NCBI GenBank assembly: GCA_018064245.1
Contig: JAGHVO010000068.1
Location: forward strand, 1 to 36,706
Reading direction: 5' to 3'
Length of the DNA: 36,706 bases
Source: Candidatus Colimorpha pelethequi
GTDB taxonomy: Bacteria; Bacteroidota; Bacteroidia; Bacteroidales; P3
How positions within the stretch are numbered: the stretch's first letter is position 1; the number at the start of each line of letters is the position of its first letter. Below the pieces are notes generated by a model. That model had not been told where the DNA came from. It ran no database searches and saw only the letters and a program-made list of their open reading frames with translations. The translations under genes were made by a program, and so were the position numbers. Of this stretch, positions 30,482-36,706 are shown piece after piece.

Positions 30482-30514
30482 CAAAAATACAACACTCCTT
30501 TCTATTCAAACAAA
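30482..30514 (-). promoter_or_regulatory. Duplicated trx promoter before the chimeric copy
   Basis: TTTG (30514-30511), 21 bases, TATTTTTG (30489-30482). It still fits the consensus and has the geometry of the promoter at 23203-23235. Confidence 0.55.
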
Positions 30515-30547
30515 CAGATATACTCAATTCCGTTATTCATTTCCCAC

Positions 30548-30690
30548 CTTATCCAAGACGGTCACCGCTACACCGTAAGGATCCTCAAGCAGAGCGAAGT
30601 CTTCGGAAAATGATACCCGTTGGTAACATTTATAGCCAACAGCTGTAAGATTTCGCACCCTCATGCGTTATAATAATGCACAAACAATAA
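30548..30690 (+). repeat. T9SS sorting-domain 3'-end repeat, copy R4, with extension
   Basis: Bases 30548-30613 encode LIQDGHRYTVRILKQSEVFGK and a stop. The extension (GTTGGTAACATTTATAGCCA, then CAGCTGTAAGATTTCGCACC and CATGCGTTATAATAATGCAC) is nearly identical to that of R6. The order broken-trx, R4 repeats the order trx, R1 at 23021-23518. Confidence 0.8.
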
Positions 30691-30702
30691 AAAGTAATGA
30701 TA

Positions 30703-31095
30703 ATGAAAAGATTCATTTTATCCCTATTGGTCGTGGCAAACGTCATTGCACTCACGTCGTGCCACAAAGACCGCAACGACCTGATTCTCGGCTCTTGGGC
30801 CAACACCGAAGAGTCCTTCAATCCTGGGGGAACTATACCTGCAGGTACAATCCGCCTCAAATTCAGGGCCGATGACTCGGTAGAGGTGGCAGATCTCTGG
30901 GTGGACGTTATCGGGGTGAATGATTATTTCATTTTTCCAGGCACGAAGCATTATTCCATCATGGGCGACACACTTGTGATAGACTTTTATGGTCGTTTTC
31001 AGATCAACTCATTGAAACGCAACAACATGATATTGACTCCTATCAACCCGAATGGGTGGAGCGAAGAAATACTCTTTTTTGAAAGAGAGCAGTAA
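30703..31095 (+). CDS. Small lipoprotein, copy 2 of tandem pair
   Basis: The 130-residue lipoprotein (MKRFILSLLVVANVIALTSC, then HKDRNDLILGSW) is a near-identical twin of the product at 29806-30198. ATG 30703 is chosen over 30697 because it matches the twin. Differences cluster in the middle (ADLWVDVIGVNDYFIF against ADIRMNIIGVNDNIIF), with the rest conserved, so both copies may be functional. It is directly followed, in frame, by the sigma-factor region without an intervening ATG. Confidence 0.7.
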   Translation: MKRFILSLLVVANVIALTSCHKDRNDLILGSWANTEESFNPGGTIPAGTIRLKFRADDSVEVADLWVDVIGVNDYFIFPGTKHYSIMGDTLVIDFYGRFQINSLKRNNMILTPINPNGWSEEILFFEREQ

Positions 31096-31164
31096 ATTCT
31101 AAAAGCACATTCTGTCATCAATACCAGCCAGTTCATACGCGACATCGTCTCCCTTCAGCCCGCC

Positions 31165-31638
31165 ATGCGTCGCATTGCCGAGCATCTCCTGCACGACCCC
31201 GAGCTGGCTGCAGATGCCGTGCAGGAGACCTTTGCCAAACTTTGGCACAAGCGGTGGAGGCTCTCGCTGATGAAGAATCCGCAAGGATTTGCTATCACCA
31301 CGCTGAGGAACCAATGTGTCAGCATCGCGCGGCACCAAAAGCACCTTGCACCTTTGGAGAATTCGCCCCCTATGGAAGATGACGTCAACGAAACCATCAC
31401 CAAGGAGCAACAGCTGCAACAACTGGAAGAGGCCATCCTCACCCTGCCACCACTGCATCAGCAGATTATAAGGCTGCGATATGTAGAGCAACTGAGTACC
31501 AGAGAAGTGGCAGAGCGGCTGCAGATGAGCGAGACCAACGTGAACACCACCATGAGCCGTGCCAAGGAAAAACTCAGAGTCTTGCTGACAGATGCAGACA
31601 ATCAAAACAAGAAACCCTCAACACCCAACCTACAATGA
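31165..31638 (+). CDS. ECF-type RNA polymerase sigma factor, start altered
   Basis: The 157-residue product has sigma-70 region 2 (MRRIAEHLLHDPELAADAVQETFAKLWHKRWRL, about 1-33) and region 4 (LPPLHQQIIRLRYVEQLSTREVAERLQMSETNVNTTMSRAKEKLR, about 93-137), an ECF factor. The coding pattern extends upstream in frame (SQFIRDIVSLQPA) to the stop of the lipoprotein gene at 31093-31095, but no ATG, GTG or TTG lies in that stretch. The normal N-terminus must begin at a rare codon (ATT/ATC) or be lost. Initiation at ATG 31165 would drop about 15 residues of region 2. It overlaps its partner gene by four bases (ATGA). Confidence 0.88.
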   Translation: MRRIAEHLLHDPELAADAVQETFAKLWHKRWRLSLMKNPQGFAITTLRNQCVSIARHQKHLAPLENSPPMEDDVNETITKEQQLQQLEEAILTLPPLHQQIIRLRYVEQLSTREVAERLQMSETNVNTTMSRAKEKLRVLLTDADNQNKKPSTPNLQ

Positions 31639-32834
31639 ACCTAGAAGACCTCCTGCAACAATATGGCGAAGACCAGCGCCAGCAAGCCAAGGCTGCTGCC
31701 CGCGTGCAGCAACTGTCTCGGCGTGAGGCATGGTGGCGTACGGGTGTGGCCTGTATGCTGGTGCTGGGAGCAGTCGGTATTGTGGCCTTACGCCATACCG
31801 CTGAGCCTCAACTCCAAGCTCCGCTGATAGCCGAAGCTGATTGCGTAAGGGTTGACAAAAGGGGCGAAATTGAGGATAAGATTGACGCCAGGGAGACCAG
31901 TAGGCATAGGGTTTCTGGCAGTTCCGAGTTCTCTAATGATTCTGAGGGTTCCTTTGTTGTCATGGCGGACCCAATAGCATTTGATACAGTTTCTTTGGCA
32001 GAGATATCTGCAGATATGGTTCCGACTGAAATCACGGCAACCCCAGCCGAAACGTCAGCCTTCACATTGTCCGACTTCTCGGATATCGAGCTAGCCTATA
32101 TAGACCATCCTGCCGAACTTTCCAAGAGCCGAGCGCAGAACCGAACTTGCTCGAGTTATGCCGAGGCGAAGGAAAGTCCTCAACATACCGCAAGCCGAGC
32201 GCAGAACCGAGCTTGCCTACCTACCAGCAGCCACTCTCGATTCCGTTTCACTGCCAGCATCGGTGCCTCATATAGCGGCAGAACCAGCCCAGCTCGATCC
32301 GATACTGACGTTCCAGAGTATGGCCTGAATAGCATAGATGGAATGGCCGAAGGCTCCAGCCTGCACGTCACACCTCAATGGTCATTGATGGCTCGGGTTG
32401 GCATGAACTACACCATTGTACAGAACGAACGGCATCATCTAGATGTAGGCATCGGACTGGACGGCTATACGATGCAGAACGAGGTAAGGGAAACCACCAT
32501 AACTTCAGGACTGAGTTTGGCTGACGACGTACAAATTGACAATCGAACCTACAATGTTTCTGCGCAATGCCTGTATCTGGATCTGCCCCTTGTGTGGAAC
32601 ACCCACCACCATGGAGCCGACAAGATGGGATGGCAATACAGCCTCACCCCTGCCCGAGAACTCTTTACCTTCAACATGCCCGATGCCGTCTATATCAACC
32701 CATGGAAGCTGACACTGGGATTAGGCATCACCATACCCCGCTGCGCACTTAAATCGGTAAGCCTTACAGCCAACGTGCTCTCTACCTACAAGTATCACCA
32801 AATGCACGAATTAGGCATCATTCTCGGCTTTTGA
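31635..32834 (+). CDS. Sigma-factor partner: membrane protein with periplasmic barrel-like domain
   Basis: The 399-residue protein has a short cytoplasmic N-terminus (MNLEDLLQQYGEDQRQQAKAAARVQQLSRREAWW), one membrane helix (about 36-52) and a long disordered acidic linker. The C-terminal domain (about 205-399) has strand patterns of an outer-membrane-type barrel (RFRFTASIGASYSGR, SLMARVGMNYTIV, HLDVGIGLDGYTM, LYLDLPLVW, LTLGLGITIP). An anti-sigma factor would have this topology and position, but the barrel-like end is unusual. The linker carries a repeated element, AGCCGAGCGCAGAACCGA, at 32128 and 32192 (SRAQNR twice). Confidence 0.65.
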   Translation: MNLEDLLQQYGEDQRQQAKAAARVQQLSRREAWWRTGVACMLVLGAVGIVALRHTAEPQLQAPLIAEADCVRVDKRGEIEDKIDARETSRHRVSGSSEFSNDSEGSFVVMADPIAFDTVSLAEISADMVPTEITATPAETSAFTLSDFSDIELAYIDHPAELSKSRAQNRTCSSYAEAKESPQHTASRAQNRACLPTSSHSRFRFTASIGASYSGRTSPARSDTDVPEYGLNSIDGMAEGSSLHVTPQWSLMARVGMNYTIVQNERHHLDVGIGLDGYTMQNEVRETTITSGLSLADDVQIDNRTYNVSAQCLYLDLPLVWNTHHHGADKMGWQYSLTPARELFTFNMPDAVYINPWKLTLGLGITIPRCALKSVSLTANVLSTYKYHQMHELGIILGF

Positions 32835-32846
32835 TACTGACCCTAA

Positions 32847-32934
32847 CTCCTCACCCTCGTGGCCCAAGACGGAAAAGGATCAAGGTAAGGCTCCTCAAGC
32901 AAAGCGAAGTCTTCGGGAGAAAAAACTAACCGAA
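32847..32934 (+). repeat. T9SS sorting-domain 3'-end repeat, copy R5 (degenerate)
   Basis: It starts LLTLVAQDG in frame, is scrambled over about 15 bases (GGAAAAGGATCAAGG in place of GGCCACCGCCACACC), then resumes as AAGGCTCCTCAAGCAAAGCG and AAGTCTTCGGGAGA. The frame is broken. It lies 13 bases after the sigma-partner gene. Confidence 0.75.
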
Positions 32935-33061
32935 ATAATTACTTTCGCAGCATAATATTTCAATGATTAGTGTGTTAAATATGTGTCAATACACAAAAAA
33001 GATGCTATAAAAATGATTTTTCAGCGAAATAAATATCTATCAACTTATAAAAAATAACATC

Positions 33062-33472
33062 ATGAAAATCAATAAACTCATCGCTTTGCTGCTCCTCGTG
33101 TCTGCTGTAGCAACATTGTCTGGTTGCAAGAAAGACAACAACTCTATTATCATCGGCAAATGGACGAACACAGCCAATTCGGGTGAAATCACTATTGCCG
33201 GACTTCAATCTATACCTGCTGACTGCATCACGATGGAGTTCACGGCCAACGAAGTGCTGGTGGGCGACATCCGCGTCAACTGTCTCCCCAAAAAAGTGGG
33301 CTATACCCTCAGCGAGAAAGATGGCAAACAGATATTGCATTTTAATGAGACTGTATGCCTGCACGAAACAGATTACATTGTGGAGAAATTAGACAAAGAC
33401 CAGATGGTCCTGGCTTCCACTGTGGAGATGATAGATTGGTCCTTCCACTATGTCATGAAACGGAGCAAATAG
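33062..33472 (+). CDS. Small lipoprotein, distant relative of the tandem pair
   Basis: The 136-residue lipoprotein (MKINKLIALLLLVSAVATLSGC, C22) begins its mature part KKDNNSIIIGKWTNTANSGE, paralleling HKGSNDLILGSWANTEES of the twins. The remaining strands also align in layout (ADCITMEFTANEVLVGDIRVN against GTICLKFRADDSVEVADIRMN). It appears to be a diverged third member of the family. It is flanked by R5 and R6. A weak TACTTTCG box lies near 32949. Confidence 0.7.
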   Translation: MKINKLIALLLLVSAVATLSGCKKDNNSIIIGKWTNTANSGEITIAGLQSIPADCITMEFTANEVLVGDIRVNCLPKKVGYTLSEKDGKQILHFNETVCLHETDYIVEKLDKDQMVLASTVEMIDWSFHYVMKRSK

Positions 33473-33477
33473 AGCTC

Positions 33478-33655
33478 ACCCGTTCCCAAGCCGCCTACCT
33501 CCTCACCCTCGTGACCCAAGACGGCCGCCGCCACACCGTAAGACTCTTCAAGCAAAGCGAAGTCTTCGGACAGTGATACCTGTCGGTAACACTTCTAGCC
33601 AACAGCTGTAAGATTTCGCACCCTCATGCGTTATAATAATGCACGAACAATAAAA
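33478..33655 (+). repeat. T9SS sorting-domain 3'-end repeat, copy R6 (longest remnant)
   Basis: Bases 33478-33576 encode TRSQAAYLLTLVTQDGRRHT, then VRLFKQSEVFGQ and a stop, ten codons more than the other free copies. The extension to 33655 is almost identical to that of R4 (about 70 bases), then leads into a lipoprotein-gene fragment. Confidence 0.8.
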
Positions 33656-33659
33656 AGAA

Positions 33660-33698
33660 GCAAATAACGTCAACCTATACGAGATTAGAGAGATTTAC
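33660..33698 (+). pseudogene. 3' fragment of a lipoprotein gene
   Basis: The frame reads ANNVNLYEIREIY, similar to SNVSLYEIKKI at the end of the lipoprotein at 29455-29802. No start is present. It is fused directly to the R6 extension, where in the R4 context an intact lipoprotein gene begins, which indicates a deletion. Confidence 0.5.
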
Positions 33699-33702
33699 CA
33701 TG

Positions 33703-34116
33703 CTACGTTACTTTTATTGCATAGTATTTCTCCCGAATTCTCCATTCATAAAGGAGCCAGAGAACGAAATAGCCGTTGGTAAAGATTTCGTAAATCCATG
33801 TCCAGGGGGCGGCGAGGTGGAGGAACCGCTTCACAATCCATAGCACGATGTCGATGCCGAAAAGGATGTCCCAGCCTCGTTCGCGGTCGCGGAACTCGAG
33901 GCTTTTGGTCTCGTCGGGCAGCAACTGGATGGTCTCTGAGGCGGAAAAATAGGAAATCATGCTTTGGATGGTGATTTGATAGACTCCAGGAGGCATCAGG
34001 ATGCTCACCTCGGGTTGTTGCATCACGCCGATACATTGTCCGCTCACCCAAATCTTGCGTGGCAGACGGCTCATCATCTTGCCCATCTTGCAGCGTATCA
34101 CCAGTTTCGAGTTCAT
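33703..34116 (-). CDS. Hypothetical membrane protein
   Basis: The 137-residue protein has a PEGA-like beta-rich first half (VIRCKMGKMMSRLPRKIWVSGQCIG..., PPGVYQITIQSM...SETIQLLPDET). One or two membrane helices follow at about 83-98 and 104-122 (GWDILFGIDIVLWIVKRF, FTNGYFVLWLLYEW). The function is unknown. Its ATG overlaps the stop of the DUF1295 gene by four bases, so the two are translationally coupled. Confidence 0.65.
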   Translation of the reverse strand: MNSKLVIRCKMGKMMSRLPRKIWVSGQCIGVMQQPEVSILMPPGVYQITIQSMISYFSASETIQLLPDETKSLEFRDRERGWDILFGIDIVLWIVKRFLHLAAPWTWIYEIFTNGYFVLWLLYEWRIREKYYAIKVT

Positions 34117-34904
34117 CCTTTCAGCCAGGTCTGTTTCGCCACACTATAAAGTGGCACGAAAGGAATGATGATGGGAGTGCTTTTCACGTAGGCTTGGTAG
34201 TCCTCGCGGTCGCCGTAGTTGCGGTTTTGGCGCAGCTCCAGCCTCCGAGCGCCGCCAAACATGATATAGACGATGCTGAGGTAGCCGATCAAGGCGAAGA
34301 TGAACTGCCACACATGCTGATAGCAGCCTATCCCACTGATGAAGCATCCTGTCCAGAAAAGTATTTCGCCCAAGTAATTGGGACAGCGCACCAAGCGATA
34401 GAGACCGGTATCGACAAAGCGATTGGGGTCGCGTTTCTTGGAGGCGGATTTCTGGGCGTCGGCTGTGGATTCGGTCAGGATGCCCAATGCCATCACCCCT
34501 GCACCTATCCAGCCCCAAGTGTCGCTGAGAGCATTCTCCATTCGGAAAGCGACGGGACTCACCTCCATCACATAAAGCAGTGCCACAGAAATCCAGATGC
34601 TGAAACTTGCCCCAACGGTGATGGGTTTCGAGGTTTTGGTAAGGTCTTTCATTTCTTTGCGATAGGAGGCGCTCTTGATTTCGCGTAGGAGTATGAAAGT
34701 GCTTAACCTGCATCCATATATCACGAGCAATAGGCAGAGCAGTGCGGTGAGCCATGATAGTTGCCGGCAATATAATATAGCTATGCAGATGCCGCAGGCT
34801 GCGATGGAATAGCCGTAGCCGATAGAGATGAAATAGACGAATTTTTTCCATCCGATGCTGCTGAAAATCATGCAGACAATAAATAGGATAAGAAGGACTT
34901 TCAT
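34113..34904 (-). CDS. DUF1295 family integral membrane protein (steroid 5-alpha-reductase-like)
   Basis: The 263-residue protein has about seven membrane helices. The C-terminal signature is DTGLYRLVRCPNYLGEILFWTGCFISG (residues about 170-196), followed by GGARRLELRQNRNYGDREDYQAYV. This is the DUF1295/ICMT-like fold, which binds NADPH or another cofactor at the conserved Arg/Pro-Asn-Tyr-x-Gly-Glu. Members are predicted lipid or steroid-type reductases, and the substrate here is unknown. It is upstream of and coupled to the small membrane gene. Confidence 0.85.
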   Translation of the reverse strand: MKVLLILFIVCMIFSSIGWKKFVYFISIGYGYSIAACGICIAILYCRQLSWLTALLCLLLVIYGCRLSTFILLREIKSASYRKEMKDLTKTSKPITVGASFSIWISVALLYVMEVSPVAFRMENALSDTWGWIGAGVMALGILTESTADAQKSASKKRDPNRFVDTGLYRLVRCPNYLGEILFWTGCFISGIGCYQHVWQFIFALIGYLSIVYIMFGGARRLELRQNRNYGDREDYQAYVKSTPIIIPFVPLYSVAKQTWLKG

Positions 34905-34950
34905 TAGAAGTTTGACGGATTAGTAATGTTTAAAAAATAAGTTGGGACAA

Positions 34951-34981
34951 AAGTCAAGGTTAAGGTTAACGTCAAGGTTAA
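34951..34981 (-). repeat. AAGGTT/AAGGTC hexamer tract
   Basis: GTCAAGGTTAAGGTTAACGT and onward GGTTAACG. The tract runs into the stop codon (34978-34980) of the DUF5714 gene. Second of three such tracts. Confidence 0.55.
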
Positions 34982-35769
34982 CGATTTTCGGGATTGAACG
35001 GGCACTCGGAGCCTAAGCATTGGTTGTTGATTTCGCTGCGACTGCATTTGATTACGGGTTTTTCCATCTCGATGCCGAAATGGGCTTTCACGAAATCAAT
35101 AGCGGCGAGGGTGGCTTGGTAGCTGTCGCGTTTGCAGCAGCGAGGTCCGCCGGTCTTGCTGATTCGGTCGAGGGCTTCGGAAGTCATTTTGTTGGAAAGT
35201 CCCCAGCTCTCTTTTGTCATGGGGGTGGCCTCGGTGATGATGGATACAAACATTCCGGTGCTTATGCCGGCTCCACAGGCACCCCAATAGCCGCAAGCGC
35301 CACCAGGCACCTGCTTGCCGCGGCGCACCATCTCCAGTAGGGATTTGTGCAAATCCACCTCGCCGCCGGCATTTCTGTAGGCAGTCAGCAAGGCACACCC
35401 CACCAAGACATGATGCTCGGGACCGTGCATGTGGCAGAACGGCATATTCATCATCTTCTCCAAAATCTCTATGGGATTCTTTGACGTCTCGCGCATGCAA
35501 AGTCCAATGACAGAATCCACGCCAGAGGTGTGACATTCGTCGCAGACATAATGACCATTGGTGCAGCGTACGGTGCTGAACACTCTTTTGTGGCAGATTT
35601 CACATTCCATTGTGTCGCCCACTTGAAGGTACTCCAACGGAGCGCCGCAGATAAGACATTCGTCGTTTTCCATATTTTCGTTTGCGTTCACTGACTCCTG
35701 TGCGTTTTGGCAAGAAAAGCACAATGCAGTCGCGAAAAGCGGTGTGAATAATTTGAATTTATACAGCAT
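34978..35769 (-). CDS. DUF5714 domain protein with possible lipoprotein signal
   Basis: The 263-residue protein is cysteine-rich. It has an N-terminal zinc-ribbon pair (CLICGAPLEYLQVGDTMECEICHKRVF), then RCTNGHYVCDECH, and the DUF5714 core PFCHMHGPEHHVLVGCALLTAYRNAGG, GGACGYWGACGAGISTGMF and GPRCCKRDSYQATLAAIDF. These cysteines probably bind metal. The family often occurs with SAM-dependent methyltransferases. The first 32 residues (MLYKFKLFTPLFATALCFSC...) look like a lipoprotein signal, odd for such a protein. ATG 35673 (MENDECLICG) would give a cytosolic form. Both starts are possible. Confidence 0.8.
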   Translation of the reverse strand: MLYKFKLFTPLFATALCFSCQNAQESVNANENMENDECLICGAPLEYLQVGDTMECEICHKRVFSTVRCTNGHYVCDECHTSGVDSVIGLCMRETSKNPIEILEKMMNMPFCHMHGPEHHVLVGCALLTAYRNAGGEVDLHKSLLEMVRRGKQVPGGACGYWGACGAGISTGMFVSIITEATPMTKESWGLSNKMTSEALDRISKTGGPRCCKRDSYQATLAAIDFVKAHFGIEMEKPVIKCSRSEINNQCLGSECPFNPENR

Positions 35770-35811
35770 TATATGAGTTTTAAGTTTTAAGTATTAAGTC
35801 AACTTAAATGG

Positions 35812-35837
35812 TTCAAGGTTAAGGTCAAGGTTAAGGT
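35812..35837 (-). repeat. AAGGTT/AAGGTC hexamer tract
   Basis: Third tract, TCAAGGTTAAGGTCAAGGTT and AAGGTC, located just downstream of the acyltransferase gene on the minus strand. Confidence 0.55.
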
Positions 35838-35862
35838 CTCCAAATCAACAACTCAACATTAT

Positions 35863-36549
35863 TCATCTTCTCTTCACGCCACTTTTTACTATGGTTGCGG
35901 GATTTCCTGCAAGTACGACGCAAGATTCCTCATGCACTCCGTGCACCACACTGCCTGCTCCCACAGTGGTGTTGGAGGCGAGGGTAGTACCTTTGGTGAG
36001 GATGGTGTGACAACCAATCCATACATTGTCGCCCAGATGGATGGGGCGGTCGTTGTTTTTGACGTTCCCTTCGGCATCTACCAAGTCGTGTTGGTCGGTG
36101 TCCATCATCGTACAACTCCATGAGGTTTGCACATCTTCTCCCGAAGCAATCTCTTTGTTGCAGATGATGAGGGATCTGGGTCCAAGATTGAACTGATTGC
36201 CGAGTCGGAGTGTCCCGTTTTCCGTAACCTCGATGCTACTCCCTGCACCTATAGCACACGCTCCCTGTACTATCATCGTGCCTCTTAGGTTGATTCGGGT
36301 GCGGTCGTAGCGGAAATCGGTTCCTTGGTAGGTGTTGAATCCGATTTTTACCAGTCCCACTTTAAGTTTCGTGGCTTGTAAGTCCAGTTTTCCGGAGTGG
36401 TTTATCATCTTTGTTCGATGCGACACCAACAGAGGAAGTTTGCAGGCTTGGCGCAAGGGAAGCAGACGGAAATTGTACCAAATACTTTTGGGCATCGCCA
36501 GCACATAGCGCACTGCATCAAGTCTTTTTTTACGATGGCGTTCGTTCAT
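35863..36549 (-). CDS. Hexapeptide-repeat acyltransferase (LbH fold)
   Basis: The 228-residue protein has a left-handed beta-helix from about 80 to 220, with hexapeptide turns (IVQGACAIGAGSSIEVTENGTLRLG, NVWIGCHTILTKGTTLASNTTVGAGSVV). The terminal GNPATIVKSG motif is typical of maltose/galactoside O-acetyltransferase-like enzymes acting on sugars or polysaccharide. H-containing SWSCTMMDTDQHDL supplies the usual catalytic His. ATG 36549 (MNERHRKKRLD) is chosen because the -7 box at 36581-36574 lies between it and the upstream in-frame ATG at 36618. It probably modifies a surface glycan. Confidence 0.88.
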   Translation of the reverse strand: MNERHRKKRLDAVRYVLAMPKSIWYNFRLLPLRQACKLPLLVSHRTKMINHSGKLDLQATKLKVGLVKIGFNTYQGTDFRYDRTRINLRGTMIVQGACAIGAGSSIEVTENGTLRLGNQFNLGPRSLIICNKEIASGEDVQTSWSCTMMDTDQHDLVDAEGNVKNNDRPIHLGDNVWIGCHTILTKGTTLASNTTVGAGSVVHGVHEESCVVLAGNPATIVKSGVKRR

Positions 36550-36573
36550 GGTAGATGATAAATATTGATTTTG

Positions 36574-36581
36574 CAAAGATA
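36574..36581 (-). promoter_or_regulatory. -7 box of the acyltransferase gene
   Basis: Minus strand TATCTTTG (36581-36574), 25 bases before ATG 36549. The -33 region is T-rich but has no clear TTTG. Confidence 0.6.
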
Positions 36582-36618
36582 AGGTTTTTTTTCGTGAAGA
36601 AAGAATATTGGGAGACAA

Positions 36619-36706
36619 AAGAGCCCGTTTTCCGCCGCAAACCGCGATTAACTGAGCCTAAAAAAAAAAAAATAAGGCTTAAAAAACACTCCCGACCAAT
36701 ACCAGG
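36619..36706. other. Terminal stretch with an A13 run
   Basis: No gene is seen. A run of 13 A (36660-36672) is bounded by AGCCT (36655-36659) and AGGCT (36675-36679), which could pair as a weak hairpin. Confidence 0.4.

Noticed and set aside
30202..30495. 97-codon minus-strand open frame
   Set aside because: It is an out-of-frame reading of the truncated trx copy. The frame that matches thioredoxin is 30258-30434.

Overview
The window looks like a chromosomal accessory region of an anaerobic Bacteroidota, most likely order Bacteroidales. The evidence is promoters of the Bacteroidetes type (TTTG, about 20 bases, TAnnTTTG), AT-rich leaders instead of Shine-Dalgarno sites, a type IX secretion sorting domain, families largely restricted to Bacteroidetes (DUF6266, DUF4248, DUF6261, DUF4468, PorT-like barrels) and an anaerobe's oxidative and nitrosative defence operon (superoxide reductase, hybrid cluster protein, thioredoxin). 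No rRNA, tRNA or CRISPR array was seen. Species cannot be fixed from the sequence alone.

Layout, left to right. (1) 1-4600: the tail of an unknown gene, then a 1151-residue SAMD9-like NTPase, and a NYN-domain nuclease behind a terminator-like leader hairpin. (2) 4770-8011: a compact phage-derived module (DUF6266 protein, two fibre-like proteins with a related C-terminal module, amidase endolysin, small membrane protein, and an out-of-frame overlapping lipoprotein with a C-terminal membrane anchor that matches unimolecular-spanin architecture). No head, portal or terminase gene is present. (3) 8061-10521: a nuclease-like NACHT NTPase on the minus strand. (4) 10530-14850: sparse region with repeated TGGCGTTAT motifs, a possible structured RNA, a DUF6261 gene, a 41-base-period repeat, a DUF4468 / PUA-like gene pair and a DUF4248 gene. 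(5) 14849-18544: a Panacea-type toxin-antitoxin pair, a two-gene module of a PLD-like protein and a five-helix membrane protein, and an IS5-family transposase. (6) 18642-23210: free methionine-(R)-sulfoxide reductase, a lipoprotein, and a four-gene minus-strand redox operon (trx, dfx, hcp, outer-membrane barrel). (7) 23453-33700: an AbiE-type TA pair, a T9SS cargo protein, a Fic protein, small lipoproteins, and an ECF sigma factor with its membrane partner. Six copies of the 3' end of a T9SS sorting domain are scattered among them, with duplicated and broken gene pieces. (8) 33703-36549: membrane proteins, a DUF5714 protein and a hexapeptide acyltransferase.

The region reads as a defence island (SAMD9-like, NACHT, PanA pair, PLD/membrane pair, AbiE, Fic) beside a lysis cassette. 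The right half has been rebuilt repeatedly by segmental duplication. The T9SS sorting-domain remnants separate cargo genes like spacers, and one of them supplies the stop codon of the Fic gene. The most promising leads are that repeat array, the SAMD9-like NTPase, the PLD/membrane pair, the PanA partner toxin and the u-spanin-like gene.
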